NCBI GenBank assembly: GCA_013334525.1
Contig: JAAXXK010000005.1
Coordinates: 18,857-82,856, forward strand
From: Chlorobiaceae bacterium
Lineage (GTDB): Bacteria; Bacteroidota; Chlorobiia; Chlorobiales; Chlorobiaceae
Direction of reading: 5' to 3'
Length of the DNA stretch: 64,000 bases
Positions 27,003-39,077 of this stretch are shown one piece after another (position 1 is the stretch's first letter; the number at the start of each line of letters is the position of its first letter). The translations under genes and the position numbers were made by a program. The notes under the pieces are model-generated. The model saw nothing but the letters and a program-made list of their open reading frames with translations. It did no database searches and was not told where the DNA came from.

Positions 27003-28640
27003 ATGTCCCGTATTTTCAGTGCCGTACTCATGATAATTGTCCTGGTGTTCGGCATCTTTATCGGACTCAGGATAAAGGGGGGAGGAGGTAACGAAGCGAG
27101 CGGACGGCAGGCCAAGGTGTCGGATGCCTACCGGCTTATCCGGTCGGCGTATGTGGACCCTGTCAATGAGGACAGCCTTGCCGGTGCAGGCATCCGGGGA
27201 ATGGTCCAGTCGCTGGATCCCCATTCGCTCTATCTTGAACCTGAAAAAGCTGCTTATGCCAATTCCGAGCTCGAAGGGAACTTCGACGGCATAGGCATTG
27301 AATTCGATGTCGTGCATGATACGCTCCTTGTTGTCACTCCCCTTGCCGGAGGCCCGAGCGAATCGGCAGGCATAATGCCCGGTGACCGTATTGTCGCGAT
27401 CGATTCCATGAATGCCGTCGGCATAACCCCGGGTTCTGTGCTCAAGAAGCTCAGGGGCGTGCGGGGCTCAAAGGTCAGCCTCAAGGTATACCGGCCCGTT
27501 GCCCGCAAAATGATCGATTTTCTTGTTACGAGGGGGAAGATTTCCACATCGAGCATCGCCGCCTCCTTCATGGTCGATAACCGGACGGGATATATCAGGA
27601 TCAGCCAGTTCATGGCGACTACCGCCGCAGAGTTCCATAATGCCCTTCAGAAGCTTCGCGCAGAGGGGATGCAGCATCTTGTCATCGATGTAAGGGGTAA
27701 CCCGGGGGGCTTTCTCGACCAGGCTGTCGAAGTGGCTGACGAAATGCTGCCCGAGAAGAAGCTCATTGTTTATACAAAAAGCCGTCACGGCGGGGCGGAC
27801 GAGATGAAATATGTCGCCAGGCCGGGAGGGCTGTTCGAGAACGGTTCTCTCTGTCTCCTTGTCGATCGCGGAAGCGCTTCTGCGGCCGAGATTCTCGCCG
27901 GGGCCCTTCAGGATAACCGGCGCGGTGTCATCGTGGGGGAACTGACCTTCGGCAAGGGACTTGTCCAGAGGCAGTTTCCGTTTTCGGACGGCTCGGCAGT
28001 CCGGCTTACGGTTTCGAGATACTATACTCCTACAGGCCGCCAGATCCAGAGAGGTTACGACGAAGGCATGCATGGGCGAGAGCGATACTACAAGGAGATG
28101 TTCACCAGGAGTCTTCCTGACAACTTTATGAAAAAGTATGGAGGATTGCTGTACAAGGACAGCGGGGATATTTCAGTATACAGCACCGGCCGCATTTCCG
28201 GAAGCGTTCCGGGCGACAGCCTCAGGACGGTGCTTGCCAGGGCCGGAGGTATTTTGCCTGATTATTGGGTTTTCGGCAAGCCATATACCAACCTGTACCA
28301 GGAGCTTTATGCGAAGGGGGTTTTCGAGGACATGGCACTGAAGCTGATCGACGACCCCGGAAGCCCTGTCCAGAAATACCGGAAATCGGCTCAGGCCTAT
28401 CTTGATGGTTACAAGGGTCCCGAAAATCTTGAGACGCTTATCAGGAAGGAGTGCACAGCCAGGAAGATCAAGTTCGCCGCACCGGAGTTCAACCAGGATC
28501 GAGGTTTTATCCTTTTGACCCTTAAGGCGAGGATTGCAAGGCAGTTGTTCGGAACTGAAGAGCAGGTCAAGGTGTTAATCCTTCAAAGCGATCCTGTCAT
28601 GAAGGTCGCTCGTCATCTCATAGAAAAGCAGGCTTCATGA
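27003..28640 (+). CDS. Carboxyl-terminal processing protease (S41 family, PDZ domain)
   Basis: IRGMVQSLDPHSLYLEPE, PDZ GIGIEFDVVHDTLLVVTPLAGGPSESAGIMPGDRIVAIDS, catalytic LVDRGSASAAEILAGALQDNRRGVIVGELTFGKGLVQ. Confidence 0.95.
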   Translation: MSRIFSAVLMIIVLVFGIFIGLRIKGGGGNEASGRQAKVSDAYRLIRSAYVDPVNEDSLAGAGIRGMVQSLDPHSLYLEPEKAAYANSELEGNFDGIGIEFDVVHDTLLVVTPLAGGPSESAGIMPGDRIVAIDSMNAVGITPGSVLKKLRGVRGSKVSLKVYRPVARKMIDFLVTRGKISTSSIAASFMVDNRTGYIRISQFMATTAAEFHNALQKLRAEGMQHLVIDVRGNPGGFLDQAVEVADEMLPEKKLIVYTKSRHGGADEMKYVARPGGLFENGSLCLLVDRGSASAAEILAGALQDNRRGVIVGELTFGKGLVQRQFPFSDGSAVRLTVSRYYTPTGRQIQRGYDEGMHGRERYYKEMFTRSLPDNFMKKYGGLLYKDSGDISVYSTGRISGSVPGDSLRTVLARAGGILPDYWVFGKPYTNLYQELYAKGVFEDMALKLIDDPGSPVQKYRKSAQAYLDGYKGPENLETLIRKECTARKIKFAAPEFNQDRGFILLTLKARIARQLFGTEEQVKVLILQSDPVMKVARHLIEKQAS

Positions 28641-28702
28641 TGCCTCTTTCCCTTTTCGGGGGCAGGTCAGGTTTGCATTTATCCATATAATCGTGATATG
28701 TT

Positions 28703-29359
28703 ATGTCATTACTCGAAAAAATTAACAGTACCACCTGTACGCTCAGGTTCAAGAACGACTGGCTGAAGATTTTCACCTGCCCGGTGCCTTCGTCGGATTT
28801 TCTGTCATTTGTCGGTGTTGCGACCATCGATGCTCCGCAGCATTCAGTGCTCAGCTTGCTGTACGATATTGATGCAGCGACCGAATGGGTCTGGAAGACA
28901 AGGGAGATGCGCGCGTTGCAGGAAATTTCCGAAACGGACGGCAGGGTGGTATATCAGCTGGTCAGTGCTCCATGGCCCGTTTCGGACAGGGAGATCATCA
29001 CGCGATCAACAGCCTACTTTGATCCTGAGACCTCCGAGGCGTTCATCAAGCTGGAATGCCTTCCTGATTTCCTGCCGTTAAACGACAAGTATGTCAGGGT
29101 TCGGCAACTCGAGGGAGCCTGGAACATTGTGCCGCTTTCCGAGAATTCCTGCCGTGTGGTATTCAGGCTGCATATTGAACCGGGCGGGGAGATCCCGTCA
29201 TGGCTGGCGAACATCGCCGTCATCGACACGCCTTATCATACCATGAACAGCCTCCGTGACATGGTAAAGCGTGAGAAGTACCGTACGCCTGTCGATGCTC
29301 CGTTCAAGAAATCATCGGAGGAGATTGTCAGGAACTACAGCGATTTCGTTGTCGAATAG
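28703..29359 (+). CDS. START/SRPBCC-domain protein (copy 1)
   Basis: [28 protein letters not shown]; co-oriented neighbour shares the same motif order. Confidence 0.8.
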   Translation: MSLLEKINSTTCTLRFKNDWLKIFTCPVPSSDFLSFVGVATIDAPQHSVLSLLYDIDAATEWVWKTREMRALQEISETDGRVVYQLVSAPWPVSDREIITRSTAYFDPETSEAFIKLECLPDFLPLNDKYVRVRQLEGAWNIVPLSENSCRVVFRLHIEPGGEIPSWLANIAVIDTPYHTMNSLRDMVKREKYRTPVDAPFKKSSEEIVRNYSDFVVE

Positions 29360-29404
29360 CCTCCAGGGCACCTCATTCATCTCATTATTATAAAAGCTGT
29401 ACAA

Positions 29405-30043
29405 ATGGATGTCGCAACTGCCCTCGAGGGCAACTGGGAATTTCGTGTTGATCACAAGGCAATCAAGGTCTACTCCTCTAAAATCAGAGGCTCACATGTG
29501 CTCGGTTTCAAGGCCGAGACCGAGTTTGAGGTGCCGCTCAAGAAGCTGATCAGCCTTTTTCATGATTTCGGCAGTTACAACCGGTGGGTTCATCAACTTG
29601 CCGAAATGGAGGTGCTTCACAAGAACGAGGACCTTGAGTATGTCCTTCGCCAGGTGATCAATACCCCGTGGCCAATACAGAAGCGCGAGCTGATCGTACG
29701 TACCAACCTTCATGCCTCGGAAGAGGGAGCCCTGGCCGTGACGATGAGCGGGATTCCAGATTATCTGCCCTCAAGGCCGGATTTCCACCGTGTTCGTGAA
29801 AGTCGTGGGGTGTGGATCTTGTTGCCGTTGGCGGGAGGCAGGGTTCACATTACCTTCGTGATGCATCTGAACCCCGGCAAAGATATTCCTGCTTCGCTCA
29901 GTAATGCCGCACTTTTCGAAGTTCCGTTCTATTCGCTGCTGAAGATGAGGAGCCTGGCCCAGGATCCCTCCTACACTCCGCCATGGCCATCAGTAGTCGA
30001 TAACCACCTTCATATTATCGAAGAAGATCCCGGCACACACTGA
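29405..30043 (+). CDS. START/SRPBCC-domain protein (copy 2)
   Basis: [28 protein letters not shown]; paralogous to 28703..29359. Confidence 0.8.
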   Translation: MDVATALEGNWEFRVDHKAIKVYSSKIRGSHVLGFKAETEFEVPLKKLISLFHDFGSYNRWVHQLAEMEVLHKNEDLEYVLRQVINTPWPIQKRELIVRTNLHASEEGALAVTMSGIPDYLPSRPDFHRVRESRGVWILLPLAGGRVHITFVMHLNPGKDIPASLSNAALFEVPFYSLLKMRSLAQDPSYTPPWPSVVDNHLHIIEEDPGTH

Positions 30044-31004
30044 AGAGTTTCTCGGCCTTTACCGGCACAGCCCCGACCTCCTGGCAGACCGTTCCGGCCG
30101 CAAGATTGGCGATTTTTGTGCTGGTCACCAGATCCAGGCCGGCGGCTGTCCCCAGGGCGAGCAGGCCGATGACGGTGTCTCCGGCACCTGATACGTCGGC
30201 CACCTCAAGCGATGCTGCCGGTATGTGCGTGAAGGTACCGTTGTAGACAGAAATTCCTTTTTCGCTTCTGGTTACGACGAAACTCCCGGCTTCGAGTTTT
30301 TCCATGAGCATCCGACAGGCTTTTTCGACCTCCTCGTCACTGTTTTGCACTACGATGCCGAGTGATGCGGCCAGCTCTGAAAGGTTGGGCTTGAATACGG
30401 TGCATCCTCCGTAGGAAAAAAACCCCTTGAGCTTCGGATCGACGAGCACAGGAATGCCCAGTTTCCTGCAGAGGCCGGTTATCGATGAGATCAACGATCC
30501 GGTCAGGACCCCCTTGTTATAATCTTCGAGCACCACGGCATCGAGCGTTCCTGCGACCTCGCGGAACATTCCGAAAAGCTTTGCTTCGATGGCCTCGTCC
30601 ATCGGGTGCCGGCTTTCGTGGTCCACCCTTGTGATATGGTGGTTCTGGGACAGGATTCTCGTTTTGCTTGTCGTCGGCCGGGAAGGGTCTTCGACAAGCA
30701 TTCCGGATTCAAGTCCGTGCTCCTCCATGAGGGTATTGAGCCCCTCACGTCCGGAATCCATGCCGGTAAGGCCGAAAAGGAAGGTTTCTGCGCCAAGCGC
30801 ATGGGTGTTGAGGGCTACGTTGGCAGCTCCGCCGAGACGGCTGTCCTCATGGGTTACATCAACGACGGGTACGGGGTATTCGGGAGAGATTCGGGATACA
30901 TGCCCGAAAATGTATTTGTCGATCATCACATCGCCGACGACAGCTATTTTCTGCTTGCGGAACGACTGGAAAAGTTGTTCAAGTGCAACTGGTGCCATAC
31001 TCAT
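30015..31004 (-). CDS. rfaE1: D-glycero-beta-D-manno-heptose-7-phosphate kinase (PfkB family)
   Basis: [65 protein letters not shown]. Confidence 0.92.
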   Translation of the reverse strand: MSMAPVALEQLFQSFRKQKIAVVGDVMIDKYIFGHVSRISPEYPVPVVDVTHEDSRLGGAANVALNTHALGAETFLFGLTGMDSGREGLNTLMEEHGLESGMLVEDPSRPTTSKTRILSQNHHITRVDHESRHPMDEAIEAKLFGMFREVAGTLDAVVLEDYNKGVLTGSLISSITGLCRKLGIPVLVDPKLKGFFSYGGCTVFKPNLSELAASLGIVVQNSDEEVEKACRMLMEKLEAGSFVVTRSEKGISVYNGTFTHIPAASLEVADVSGAGDTVIGLLALGTAAGLDLVTSTKIANLAAGTVCQEVGAVPVKAEKLFSVCRDLLR

Positions 31005-31137
31005 TGAAATTGATATATTAGGGTCAATATATAACAGAAAAATACTCTGTAGAAGCTTGAACAGGTGGGTTTTATTTTACAAGAAAAATGTTATATTTAA
31101 AGCTATCCATTTTTAGAATTTATGTGACAGGTACAAC

Positions 31138-32487
31138 ATGTTCGACAATCTCAGCGATAAACTAGAGCTAACCTTCAAAAAGCTCGCCGGTCAGGCCACG
31201 ATCAACGAGATCAATATTGGTATTGCCATGCGCGATATCAAGCGTGCGTTGCTTGGTGCCGATGTCAACTACAAGGTCGCAAAGAAACTGGTTGAGGACA
31301 TCAGGGAGAAATCCCTTGGTGAAGCCGTCATAAAAAGCGTTTCGCCGGCCCAGATGATCGTCAAGATCGTTAACGACGAGCTGACCGAAATCATGGGCGG
31401 TGAGAACCGTCCGCTGAACCTTCCTGCGAAAAAGGGCCCTGTTGTCATTATGGTTGCGGGCTTGCAGGGTTCCGGAAAGACCACATTCTGCGCCAAGCTG
31501 GCAAAAAGGCTCAAGAAGAACGGTAAGAACCCGATTCTTGTGGCCGCCGACGTCTATCGCCCGGCTGCGGTCGATCAGCTCAAGTCGCTCGGCGAGCAGA
31601 TTGATGTCCCGGTGTTTTCGATAGAGGCGCAGGATGCGATGAAAGCCGCGCTCGGCGGCATCGAAGCTGCCCGCGATGGAGCAAGGGATGTCGTCATCGT
31701 CGATACAGCAGGACGCCTGCAGATAGACGAGGTGATGATGGCCGAGGCTGAGGCGCTCAAGAACGCGATCAAGCCAGACGAACTTCTGTTTGTCGTCGAC
31801 TCCATGATGGGCCAGGAGGCTGTCAACACGGCAAAGGCATTCAATGACCGGCTCGATTTCGACGGCGTTGTGCTGACCAAGCTCGACGGCGACTCCCGCG
31901 GCGGAGCAGCCCTCTCTATCCGGCAGGTGGTCGAAAAGCCTATCAAGTTCATGAGCGTTGGAGAGAAGGTCGACGATCTCGATCTGTTCTATCCTGAGCG
32001 TATGGCCCAGAGGATTCTCGGTATGGGCGATATCGTCAGCTTCGTCGAGAAGGCCCAGGAGACCCTCGACCTAGAAAAGACCATGGAGATGCAGTCGAAG
32101 CTCATGAAGAACGAGTTCGACCTTAACGACTTTTTTGACCAGCTTCAGCAGCTCAAGAAGATGGGTTCGATCCAGGGGCTTATTGAAATGGTGCCCGGAT
32201 TGAACAAGATGGTGCCGAAACAGGACCTCGAGAACCTCGACTTCAAGCCGATCGAGGCCATGATCTCTTCGATGACCACCCAGGAGCGCAAGACGCCCGA
32301 GATCATCAACGGCAGCCGTCGCCAGCGCATCGCCCGCGGAAGCGGCACGAGGGTTCAGGAGGTCAATATGCTGCTCAAGCAGTTCCAGGATATGAAGAAG
32401 ATGATGCGCTCGGTGAGCAGGCTGACCCAGTCGGGTCGCAAGATCACCTCGCAGAACCTCGCACTCGACAAGTTTCTGAAAAGATAA
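31138..32487 (+). CDS. ffh: Signal recognition particle protein Ffh
   Basis: [51 protein letters not shown]-domain [18 protein letters not shown]. Confidence 0.98.
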   Translation: MFDNLSDKLELTFKKLAGQATINEINIGIAMRDIKRALLGADVNYKVAKKLVEDIREKSLGEAVIKSVSPAQMIVKIVNDELTEIMGGENRPLNLPAKKGPVVIMVAGLQGSGKTTFCAKLAKRLKKNGKNPILVAADVYRPAAVDQLKSLGEQIDVPVFSIEAQDAMKAALGGIEAARDGARDVVIVDTAGRLQIDEVMMAEAEALKNAIKPDELLFVVDSMMGQEAVNTAKAFNDRLDFDGVVLTKLDGDSRGGAALSIRQVVEKPIKFMSVGEKVDDLDLFYPERMAQRILGMGDIVSFVEKAQETLDLEKTMEMQSKLMKNEFDLNDFFDQLQQLKKMGSIQGLIEMVPGLNKMVPKQDLENLDFKPIEAMISSMTTQERKTPEIINGSRRQRIARGSGTRVQEVNMLLKQFQDMKKMMRSVSRLTQSGRKITSQNLALDKFLKR

Positions 32488-32525
32488 ATGATCATTGTCT
32501 CTTAATAAATTAAACTCATTACGCT

Positions 32526-32939
32526 TTGGTTAAGATCAGATTGAAAAGGGCTGGAAGGAAAAAGTTGCCGTTTTACCAGATCGTTGCAGCCGATGGCCGC
32601 GCGCCCAGGGATGGCAAGTTTCTTGAAGTGATCGGACATTACAACCCGACCGCGAAGCCGCATGCCGTAACCATCGAAAAGGATCGCGTTACCTACTGGC
32701 TGAACGTTGGCGCACAGCCGACAGCAACAGTCCACAGCCTACTGCGTGGTACAGGCCTGCTTCATGAAATGAACCTGAAGCGCCGTGGTGTCAGCGAGAG
32801 CGATATCACCGCACAGATGGAACAGTGGCAGCTGAAAGAGACCGAAAGGCGCCAGAAACGCCTCACGTTGAAACTCCGTCGCCGCCAGAACAAGAAGGCC
32901 GCTGAGGCTGCAGCAGCAGCTGGTTCAGCAGAGGCCTGA
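32526..32939 (+). CDS. rpsP: 30S ribosomal protein S16 (TTG start)
   Basis: [41 protein letters not shown]; initiation codon is TTG; Ala/Lys-rich tail. Confidence 0.96.
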   Translation: MVKIRLKRAGRKKLPFYQIVAADGRAPRDGKFLEVIGHYNPTAKPHAVTIEKDRVTYWLNVGAQPTATVHSLLRGTGLLHEMNLKRRGVSESDITAQMEQWQLKETERRQKRLTLKLRRRQNKKAAEAAAAAGSAEA

Positions 32940-32973
32940 GGGTTCAGGACAGGGGATTGAAAACGTTAACCGA

Positions 32974-33486
32974 TTGAACGGGGTGGAGCTTTTTCTGACG
33001 GGTATCATTTTGAAGCCCAAAGGGTTGAAAGGCGAACTCAAGGTTCAGCCGGTTACCGATTTTCCGGAAAGCTTCCTGAAACGTCGGGAATATTATATCG
33101 GCAAGAACCCTGATGATGTCGTGCTGCGCAAAGTTGTTACGGCAAAGCTTAATCAGGGTTTCGCATGGATGATGATTGACGGCGTCGGCTGCCGTGAACA
33201 GGCCGAGGCCATGGCAGGTCAACGGCTTTATGTGACCGCAGACGCCCTTGAGAAAATGCCTGACGGCAGGGCCTACATCCATGATCTTATCGGTCTGGAG
33301 GTGCTTGACGAACAGGGCGAAAGAATCGGAGTGCTCAGGGATGTTCTGCAGATGCCGGCCCATGACGTTTACGAGGTAGAGGCGGGTGGCCGTAAGGTGC
33401 TTGTGCCCGCAGTCGAAGATTTTGTGTCCGAAATTGATCTCGGCAAAAGGATAATGGTGCTGCGGAGGTTTTCTGAATTTCTGTAG
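32974..33486 (+). CDS. rimM: 16S rRNA processing protein RimM
   Basis: [28 protein letters not shown]-barrel-like C-terminus; between rpsP and trmD. Confidence 0.94.
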   Translation: MNGVELFLTGIILKPKGLKGELKVQPVTDFPESFLKRREYYIGKNPDDVVLRKVVTAKLNQGFAWMMIDGVGCREQAEAMAGQRLYVTADALEKMPDGRAYIHDLIGLEVLDEQGERIGVLRDVLQMPAHDVYEVEAGGRKVLVPAVEDFVSEIDLGKRIMVLRRFSEFL

Positions 33487-33537
33487 CCCGAAAGTGTTCT
33501 TGACAAGTTTGATTGCAACGACTCAGGCATCGAATCC

Positions 33538-34230
33538 ATGCGGATAGATATCATAAGCGTCATTCCGGATTTTTTCGTTTCGCCGCTTGAAAAGGGATTG
33601 CTCGGCATCGCGCGGAAAAAAGGCCTTGCACAGATCCACGTGCATAACCTGCACGATTATGGGTTGGGCAAGTACCATCAGGTAGACGATGCGCCGTTCG
33701 GAGGAGGTGCAGGAATGGTTATCCGTCCTGAACCGGTTTTTGATTGTATTGAGAAATTGCAGGCTGAAAGGGTTTATGACGAAGTCATCTTCATGACGCC
33801 AGACGGCAAGCCGTTCGACCAGAAGAGGGCCAACAGGCTATCAAGAAAGGGAAACCTGATTGTGCTCTGCGGCCATTACAAGGCCATGGACGAAAGGATC
33901 CGCCGGACATTGGTGACCATGGAACTCACTGTCGGCGATGTGGTGCTGTCCGGAGGTGAAATTCCGGCGCTCATGTTGAGCGATGCGATCGTGAGGCTTA
34001 TTCCAGGCGTGCTTGGTGACGGAGAGTCGGCTCTGACCGATTCGTTTCAGACCGAAATGCTCGATTGTGCATGGTATACACGCCCTGCAGAGTTCAGGGG
34101 AATGACGGTGCCCGATGTGCTCCTTTCAGGCCATCATGAAAAAATTGAGCTCTGGCGGCAGCAGAATGCGCGCGAACGCACGCTTCAGCGCAGGCCGGAT
34201 CTGCTCGATAAAGAAGAACAGGAAGAGTAA
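33538..34230 (+). CDS. trmD: tRNA (guanine37-N1)-methyltransferase
   Basis: [61 protein letters not shown]. Confidence 0.97.
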   Translation: MRIDIISVIPDFFVSPLEKGLLGIARKKGLAQIHVHNLHDYGLGKYHQVDDAPFGGGAGMVIRPEPVFDCIEKLQAERVYDEVIFMTPDGKPFDQKRANRLSRKGNLIVLCGHYKAMDERIRRTLVTMELTVGDVVLSGGEIPALMLSDAIVRLIPGVLGDGESALTDSFQTEMLDCAWYTRPAEFRGMTVPDVLLSGHHEKIELWRQQNARERTLQRRPDLLDKEEQEE

Positions 34231-34257
34231 AGACAACATAAAGATAACAGTGTCATC

Positions 34258-34623
34258 ATGGATCAGTTAATTCAATTGGTGGAAGCAACCCAGAGCAGGA
34301 CAGATATTCCCCAGGTTCGTCCCGGCGATACCGTCAGGATACAGCTGAAGGTTATCGAGGGCGAAAAAGAGCGTCTCCAGGCTTTCGAAGGCGTCGTGAT
34401 CAGCGACAGGGGTGCAGGTGGTTCCAAGACCATAACCGTTCGCAAGATTTCGCATGGCGTCGGTGTCGAGAGGATCATTCCTATCAACTCCCCGAACGTC
34501 GAGAGCGTCACGATTGTCAGGAACGGCAAGGCAAGAAGGGCAAAGCTGTTCTACCTGCGCAAGCGTACCGGCAAGGCCGCGCTGAAAGTCAAAGAGCGCA
34601 AGGATTATACCGCCCAGGCGTAA
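34258..34623 (+). CDS. rplS: 50S ribosomal protein L19
   Basis: [28 protein letters not shown]...[18 protein letters not shown]. Confidence 0.98.
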   Translation: MDQLIQLVEATQSRTDIPQVRPGDTVRIQLKVIEGEKERLQAFEGVVISDRGAGGSKTITVRKISHGVGVERIIPINSPNVESVTIVRNGKARRAKLFYLRKRTGKAALKVKERKDYTAQA

Positions 34624-34665
34624 AAGCCTTTTGATTTCGAATATTGCTTCAGCTCTATCGGGAGA

Positions 34666-34692
34666 GCAGCGCTGCCGTCGAGGCGGCGCTGC
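34666..34692. terminator. GC-rich hairpin downstream of rplS, possible transcription end without a clear T-tract
   Basis: GCAGCGCTGCC-GTCGA-GGCGGCGCTGC, an 11-bp stem with one G-U. Confidence 0.35.
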
Positions 34693-34797
34693 AGTACCGG
34701 GTGGTTCAGCATGTTTCCTTCCTAAATCGCTGCATCAAGCTGAGCTTCGGCTCAATGCGTCCGTTTCAATACAATCTGGTCGAAATCTGTTTACCGG

Positions 34798-35616
34798 ATG
34801 CTCACGATAGGTGAATACCAGCTTCATTCCCTCAAGGTTCAGGAGTTTTTGTTTGAGGGCGGCCCGCTGCCCGGACGTAACCTGGATCCATCGAAACCAC
34901 TTCCGAAGATACGCCTTGCCACCAGGCTTCTGCTCATCGTAGGCAGGGGGCGCCGGATTCTTGTAGATACCGGCATTGGTGAACTCTGCTGGACGAGCCG
35001 TTGGGCTGCCAATGCGACTTCTCCCTACAGGCTTCGGGAGGAGCTTGGGAAGGTCGGGCTCACGCCGGGTGATATTACCGATCTGGTATTCACTCATCTG
35101 CACAGCGACCATGTCGGTGGCGCTTTCCAATGTGGAGGTGACCGTCTGGTACCGGTTTTCCCTTATGCACAGGTAATCGTGCAGGAGGAGAACTACCGGA
35201 CCGCATGCAGACCAGAGGAGCGGGAGCGCCTGAGCTACAACGAGACCATTATCGATGAGTTCCGTCAGCTATCGCTTTTCCATACCATATCAGGTACGCA
35301 GGAAATATTTCCCGGCATCGATGTCATCATCAGCAACGGCCATACCCGCGCCCAGCAGCTGGTCCGGGTAACCGACGGCAACACGACGCTTCTGCATGGT
35401 GCAGACCTGATTCCCACTACAGCACATTATCCGGCATCGAGGGTCACGGGCAACGACATTGACGCACGTACGGTTATTGAAGAAAAAGCGGCCATTCTCG
35501 AAGAGGCGTACCGTCATGGCTGGATACTCTTTTTTGGTCATGATCCCTTCCGGCATGCCGCAACGGTTCTCCAACGTCCGACGGGATTTGTTCCTGGTCC
35601 GGCACCGGAATTCTGA
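34798..35616 (+). CDS. MBL-fold metallo-hydrolase
   Basis: ILVDTGIGE, VFTHLHSDHVGGA, ISNGHTRAQQLV, LLHGADLIPT. Confidence 0.9.
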   Translation: MLTIGEYQLHSLKVQEFLFEGGPLPGRNLDPSKPLPKIRLATRLLLIVGRGRRILVDTGIGELCWTSRWAANATSPYRLREELGKVGLTPGDITDLVFTHLHSDHVGGAFQCGGDRLVPVFPYAQVIVQEENYRTACRPEERERLSYNETIIDEFRQLSLFHTISGTQEIFPGIDVIISNGHTRAQQLVRVTDGNTTLLHGADLIPTTAHYPASRVTGNDIDARTVIEEKAAILEEAYRHGWILFFGHDPFRHAATVLQRPTGFVPGPAPEF

Positions 35617-35643
35617 ACAGGTCAGCCATAACAGAATTTTACC

Positions 35644-36480
35644 ATGAGCAGCTTTATCGTCGAGGCTTTCAGGGAGAAGATTTTCGATTTCTACCGGCAG
35701 AAAGGGCGGATTTACCCATGGCGCCAAACCCATGACCGTTACGGCGTGATGGTGAGTGAAATCATGCTCCAGCAGACACAGGCCGACAGGGTTGCGCCTC
35801 GCTTTACGCAATGGATGCAGCGTTTTCCCGATGTCGAGTCCCTGGCCGGGGCATCGCTCCGGGAGGTGCTGCAACTTTGGAGCGGGCTGGGCTACAACGG
35901 CCGTGGACAGCGGCTGCACAGGGCAGCGGCGATAATCGTCGAACAACACGGAGGCAAGGTGCCCGCCGAGCCCGCCATCCTCATTACGCTTCCAGGCATA
36001 GGAGCCTATACGAGCTGTTCCATCCCGGTTTTCGCCGATAATCGGGATATCGCTGCTGTCGACACCAATATAAGGCGGGTGTTGATCCACGAGTTGCAAC
36101 TTCCAGAAACCATCAATCACAGGAACCTCAAGGATGTGGCTGAGGATGTATTGCCCAGAGGCCGGAGTCGTGACTGGCACAATGCCCTCATGGATTTCGG
36201 GGCACTGGAGCTGACCAGCAGGAAGACCGGCATTGCTCCATTGACAAAACAGTCGCGCTTCAAGGATTCACGACGTTGGTACAGGGGAGAGCTGCTTCGT
36301 GAACTGCTTGCCGCCGGAGAGCTTTCGAGGCAGGGATTGGAAGAGCGTTATACAGGCTGTCCCTACGAAATCGGGACAATAGTCGATGCGCTTGTCGGCG
36401 AGGGTCTTGTTGAAGAGTACGGCGATTCAGGGTTGCTCAGGATTGCGGGGGATAAGGGGGCGGCTCCGGATTTTGCCTGA
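35644..36480 (+). CDS. HhH-GPD / MutY-like DNA glycosylase lacking the Fe-S cluster loop
   Basis: [52 protein letters not shown]. The C-X6-C-X2-C-X5-C loop is absent ([27 protein letters not shown]). Confidence 0.85.
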   Translation: MSSFIVEAFREKIFDFYRQKGRIYPWRQTHDRYGVMVSEIMLQQTQADRVAPRFTQWMQRFPDVESLAGASLREVLQLWSGLGYNGRGQRLHRAAAIIVEQHGGKVPAEPAILITLPGIGAYTSCSIPVFADNRDIAAVDTNIRRVLIHELQLPETINHRNLKDVAEDVLPRGRSRDWHNALMDFGALELTSRKTGIAPLTKQSRFKDSRRWYRGELLRELLAAGELSRQGLEERYTGCPYEIGTIVDALVGEGLVEEYGDSGLLRIAGDKGAAPDFA

Positions 36481-36505
36481 TGTTAACGAAATGTGGCTTT
36501 CTTGG

Positions 36506-36562
36506 CTTATGAGACAGTCCCCGCCTTTAGTTGGCATTGAAGTGAGTCGACTGTCTCAAAAG
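36506..36562. repeat. 57-bp segment bounded by 14-bp inverted repeats (13/14 match)
   Basis: CTTATGAGACAGTC ... GACTGTCTCAAAAG with a 29-nt interior. Confidence 0.6.
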
Positions 36563-36570
36563 GATATGTC

Positions 36571-36616
36571 AACAAAGAAAAAGGGCCACCTTTTCAGGTA
36601 GCCCTTTTTCTTTGTT
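36571..36616. terminator. Strong bidirectional intrinsic terminator between convergent genes
   Basis: AACAAAGAAAAAGGGCcACCT-TTTC-AGGTAGCCCTTTTTCTTTGTT, near-perfect 21-bp stem. Confidence 0.9.
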
Positions 36617-36707
36617 GTTGCTTCCGGGACCGCCTTATTATCCAAAGCCCTTTTCATTTCTGCCGTAAATCATTTTCGGCGCAAGGGGCTCTCCGGGGTG
36701 ACGGCTC

Positions 36708-38537
36708 CTACTCCGTATTGTAGACCATGTTGAGTGCGTTGTAGAGATTGTCGATCTCCGGCGTATACTTCTTGATGATCTCCTTGCGCTTGAGCTTGAG
36801 GGTTGGGGTCATCAGCTCGTTTTCCAGCGTGAACGCCTCTTCGACCAGCAGGAATTTCCTCACTTTTTCGTGAGTGGCAAGTTGCCTCGAAATGTTTCGC
36901 AGCAGCTTCTCATAGATCTGGACGATCTCCTTGTTGTCGATAAGCTGTCTGTTTGGTGCGGCGGTGATATTGTGCTCAGCAGCGAACTCTTTAAGCTTCT
37001 GGAAGTCCGGGACGATCAGGGCGATCAGGAATGCCCTTTTTTCGCCAACGATCATGGTCTGATCCACGAATGGACTGTCGAGGATCAGGTTCTCGATGGG
37101 AAGGGGAGCGATATTCTTGCCGCCCGACGTCACGATGATGTGCTTTTTGCGATCGGTGATCTTCAGGTATCCGTCTGCATCTATCTCGCCGATGTCGCCA
37201 GTGTAGAACCACCCGTCCTTAAGCACCTCTGCCGATGCGGCTTCGTCTTTCCAGTACCCTTTCATGATGTTGGGGCCCCTGAGCAGGATTTCACCGTCTG
37301 CGGCGATTTTGACGTCGACGTTTTTAACGGTCGGCCCGACCGTGCCGAACTTTACCTTTTCAGGACGATTGATGTGGGTGACGGGAGATGTTTCGGTAAG
37401 GCCGAACCCTTCGAGGATCGTAATGCCGAGCGCCTGGAAGAATTCTCCCGTTTTCTGCGGAAGCGCAGCTCCTCCGGAAACGAAGTATCGCAATCTGCCG
37501 CCGAACTTTTTGTTGATCTTGTGGTAGACCAGCTTGTCAGCTAATCCGTACTGCATGTTTACGAAGGAAGAGACCTTTCCCTCGTTGAGCTGTTTATGGT
37601 ATTTTTCACCGGTCCTGACCGCCCAGAAGAAGATTTTCTGTTTCAGCCCCCCTTCGCTTGTCGCCGCTTTCAGGATGCTGGTCTTCATACGGTCGAAAAG
37701 CCGTGGTACCGTGAAGATGATTGTCGGTTTTGATTCGGAAATGTTCATCGAGATGGTCTCGACGCTTTCGGCAAGGAAGATCTGTGCGCCACTGGAGAAC
37801 ATGAGATAATAGCCGCCGGTGCGCTCATAGGCATGGGAGAGGGGAAGGAACGACAGACAGCTGTCGGTTTCGTCGATGCGGATTACCGTTGAACAGGATT
37901 TGACGTTTTCACAGATGTTCCTGTGGGTCAGCATCACCCCTTTCGGCAGTCCTGTCGTGCCGGAGGTGTAGATGATGGTCGCAATATCTTCCGGTTCGGT
38001 CTTGATGCCGTCAAGCAGCCATGGTTTCTCCTCGAGGTTTTTCTTGCCCTCCGCTTTGGCCAGGTTGAGGTCAATGACATCTTCCATCGGTTCCTCAAGC
38101 CGGTTCATGACGATCACCAGGTTCAGGTCCGGCAGGTTCTGCCAGATGGACATAATCTTGCCGAGCTGCAGCATGTTGGAAACGACAATCCCCTTCGCGC
38201 TGCAGTTGTTGAGGATATATTCGATCTGGTTCGGCGGCAGGGAAGGGTAGAGGGGGACGTCGATGGCGCCGACAGAAAGGATAGACATGTCGGCGAGGTA
38301 CCAGCCGGGACGGTTTTCGGAAAGGATGGCTACCCGGTCACCAGGTTCGATGCCCTCGTGTTTCAGGTATGCGGAAAAATGCCGGCAATCTTCTGCAAGT
38401 TCATCATAGCTTATCGACTTGTAGGCGCCGTTGATTTTTCTTGCGATGGGGGATTTGCCGCTCTGACCCTTGAAATGGGTGAACACCGAGGTGAAGAGCT
38501 CCGGCAATGTCTGAAAATCAGGATTGATGAGTCCCAT
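36708..38537 (-). CDS. Long-chain acyl-CoA synthetase (AMP-binding)
   Basis: [75 protein letters not shown]. Confidence 0.95.
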   Translation of the reverse strand: MGLINPDFQTLPELFTSVFTHFKGQSGKSPIARKINGAYKSISYDELAEDCRHFSAYLKHEGIEPGDRVAILSENRPGWYLADMSILSVGAIDVPLYPSLPPNQIEYILNNCSAKGIVVSNMLQLGKIMSIWQNLPDLNLVIVMNRLEEPMEDVIDLNLAKAEGKKNLEEKPWLLDGIKTEPEDIATIIYTSGTTGLPKGVMLTHRNICENVKSCSTVIRIDETDSCLSFLPLSHAYERTGGYYLMFSSGAQIFLAESVETISMNISESKPTIIFTVPRLFDRMKTSILKAATSEGGLKQKIFFWAVRTGEKYHKQLNEGKVSSFVNMQYGLADKLVYHKINKKFGGRLRYFVSGGAALPQKTGEFFQALGITILEGFGLTETSPVTHINRPEKVKFGTVGPTVKNVDVKIAADGEILLRGPNIMKGYWKDEAASAEVLKDGWFYTGDIGEIDADGYLKITDRKKHIIVTSGGKNIAPLPIENLILDSPFVDQTMIVGEKRAFLIALIVPDFQKLKEFAAEHNITAAPNRQLIDNKEIVQIYEKLLRNISRQLATHEKVRKFLLVEEAFTLENELMTPTLKLKRKEIIKKYTPEIDNLYNALNMVYNTE

Positions 38538-39077
38538 AAACGAAAGGTTTATTTTGGGATGCTTGATGACGAGATTGAAACAGGGACAGGCTGTGTGATG
38601 TAACTCAAGGGCGGCTTGTCGAAACGGAAGCAGATCGTGATCTCCAACTTATAAACCGCCTTAACGAATATTTAACAATCGAGACCCTCTTATCCAACAC
38701 ATTTTCGTAACTGTTTGTGTTATTGGCGTAAAAAGCGCTATTGTCCTGTTACTTATTGGTCCTGAGAACTCTTTTCAGATGCGCAACATGACGGAGGCTG
38801 TGGAGTTAAATATAGCCGATAGGCAGTTGCCGGAGGGTTTCAGGCCATCAAAGTCAGATGCGTCACAAGTCGTTTTCAGGGTAGTCCATTATTTAATATA
38901 TTTCGACGGTTATTGACCCGACAGCGGGGGATAGCAACTTCGAGGCCTGCAGGCAACTGGACGAGGCAGGGGTATGTTTTGTTTTTTCAGAATGGCATCG
39001 ACCCTTTGAAAGCGTCCAGGAAAGAGTGCCTTTCCTGAAAGGCCGGTGCTCAGGAGTATTTCATTTTCAATCTATAC

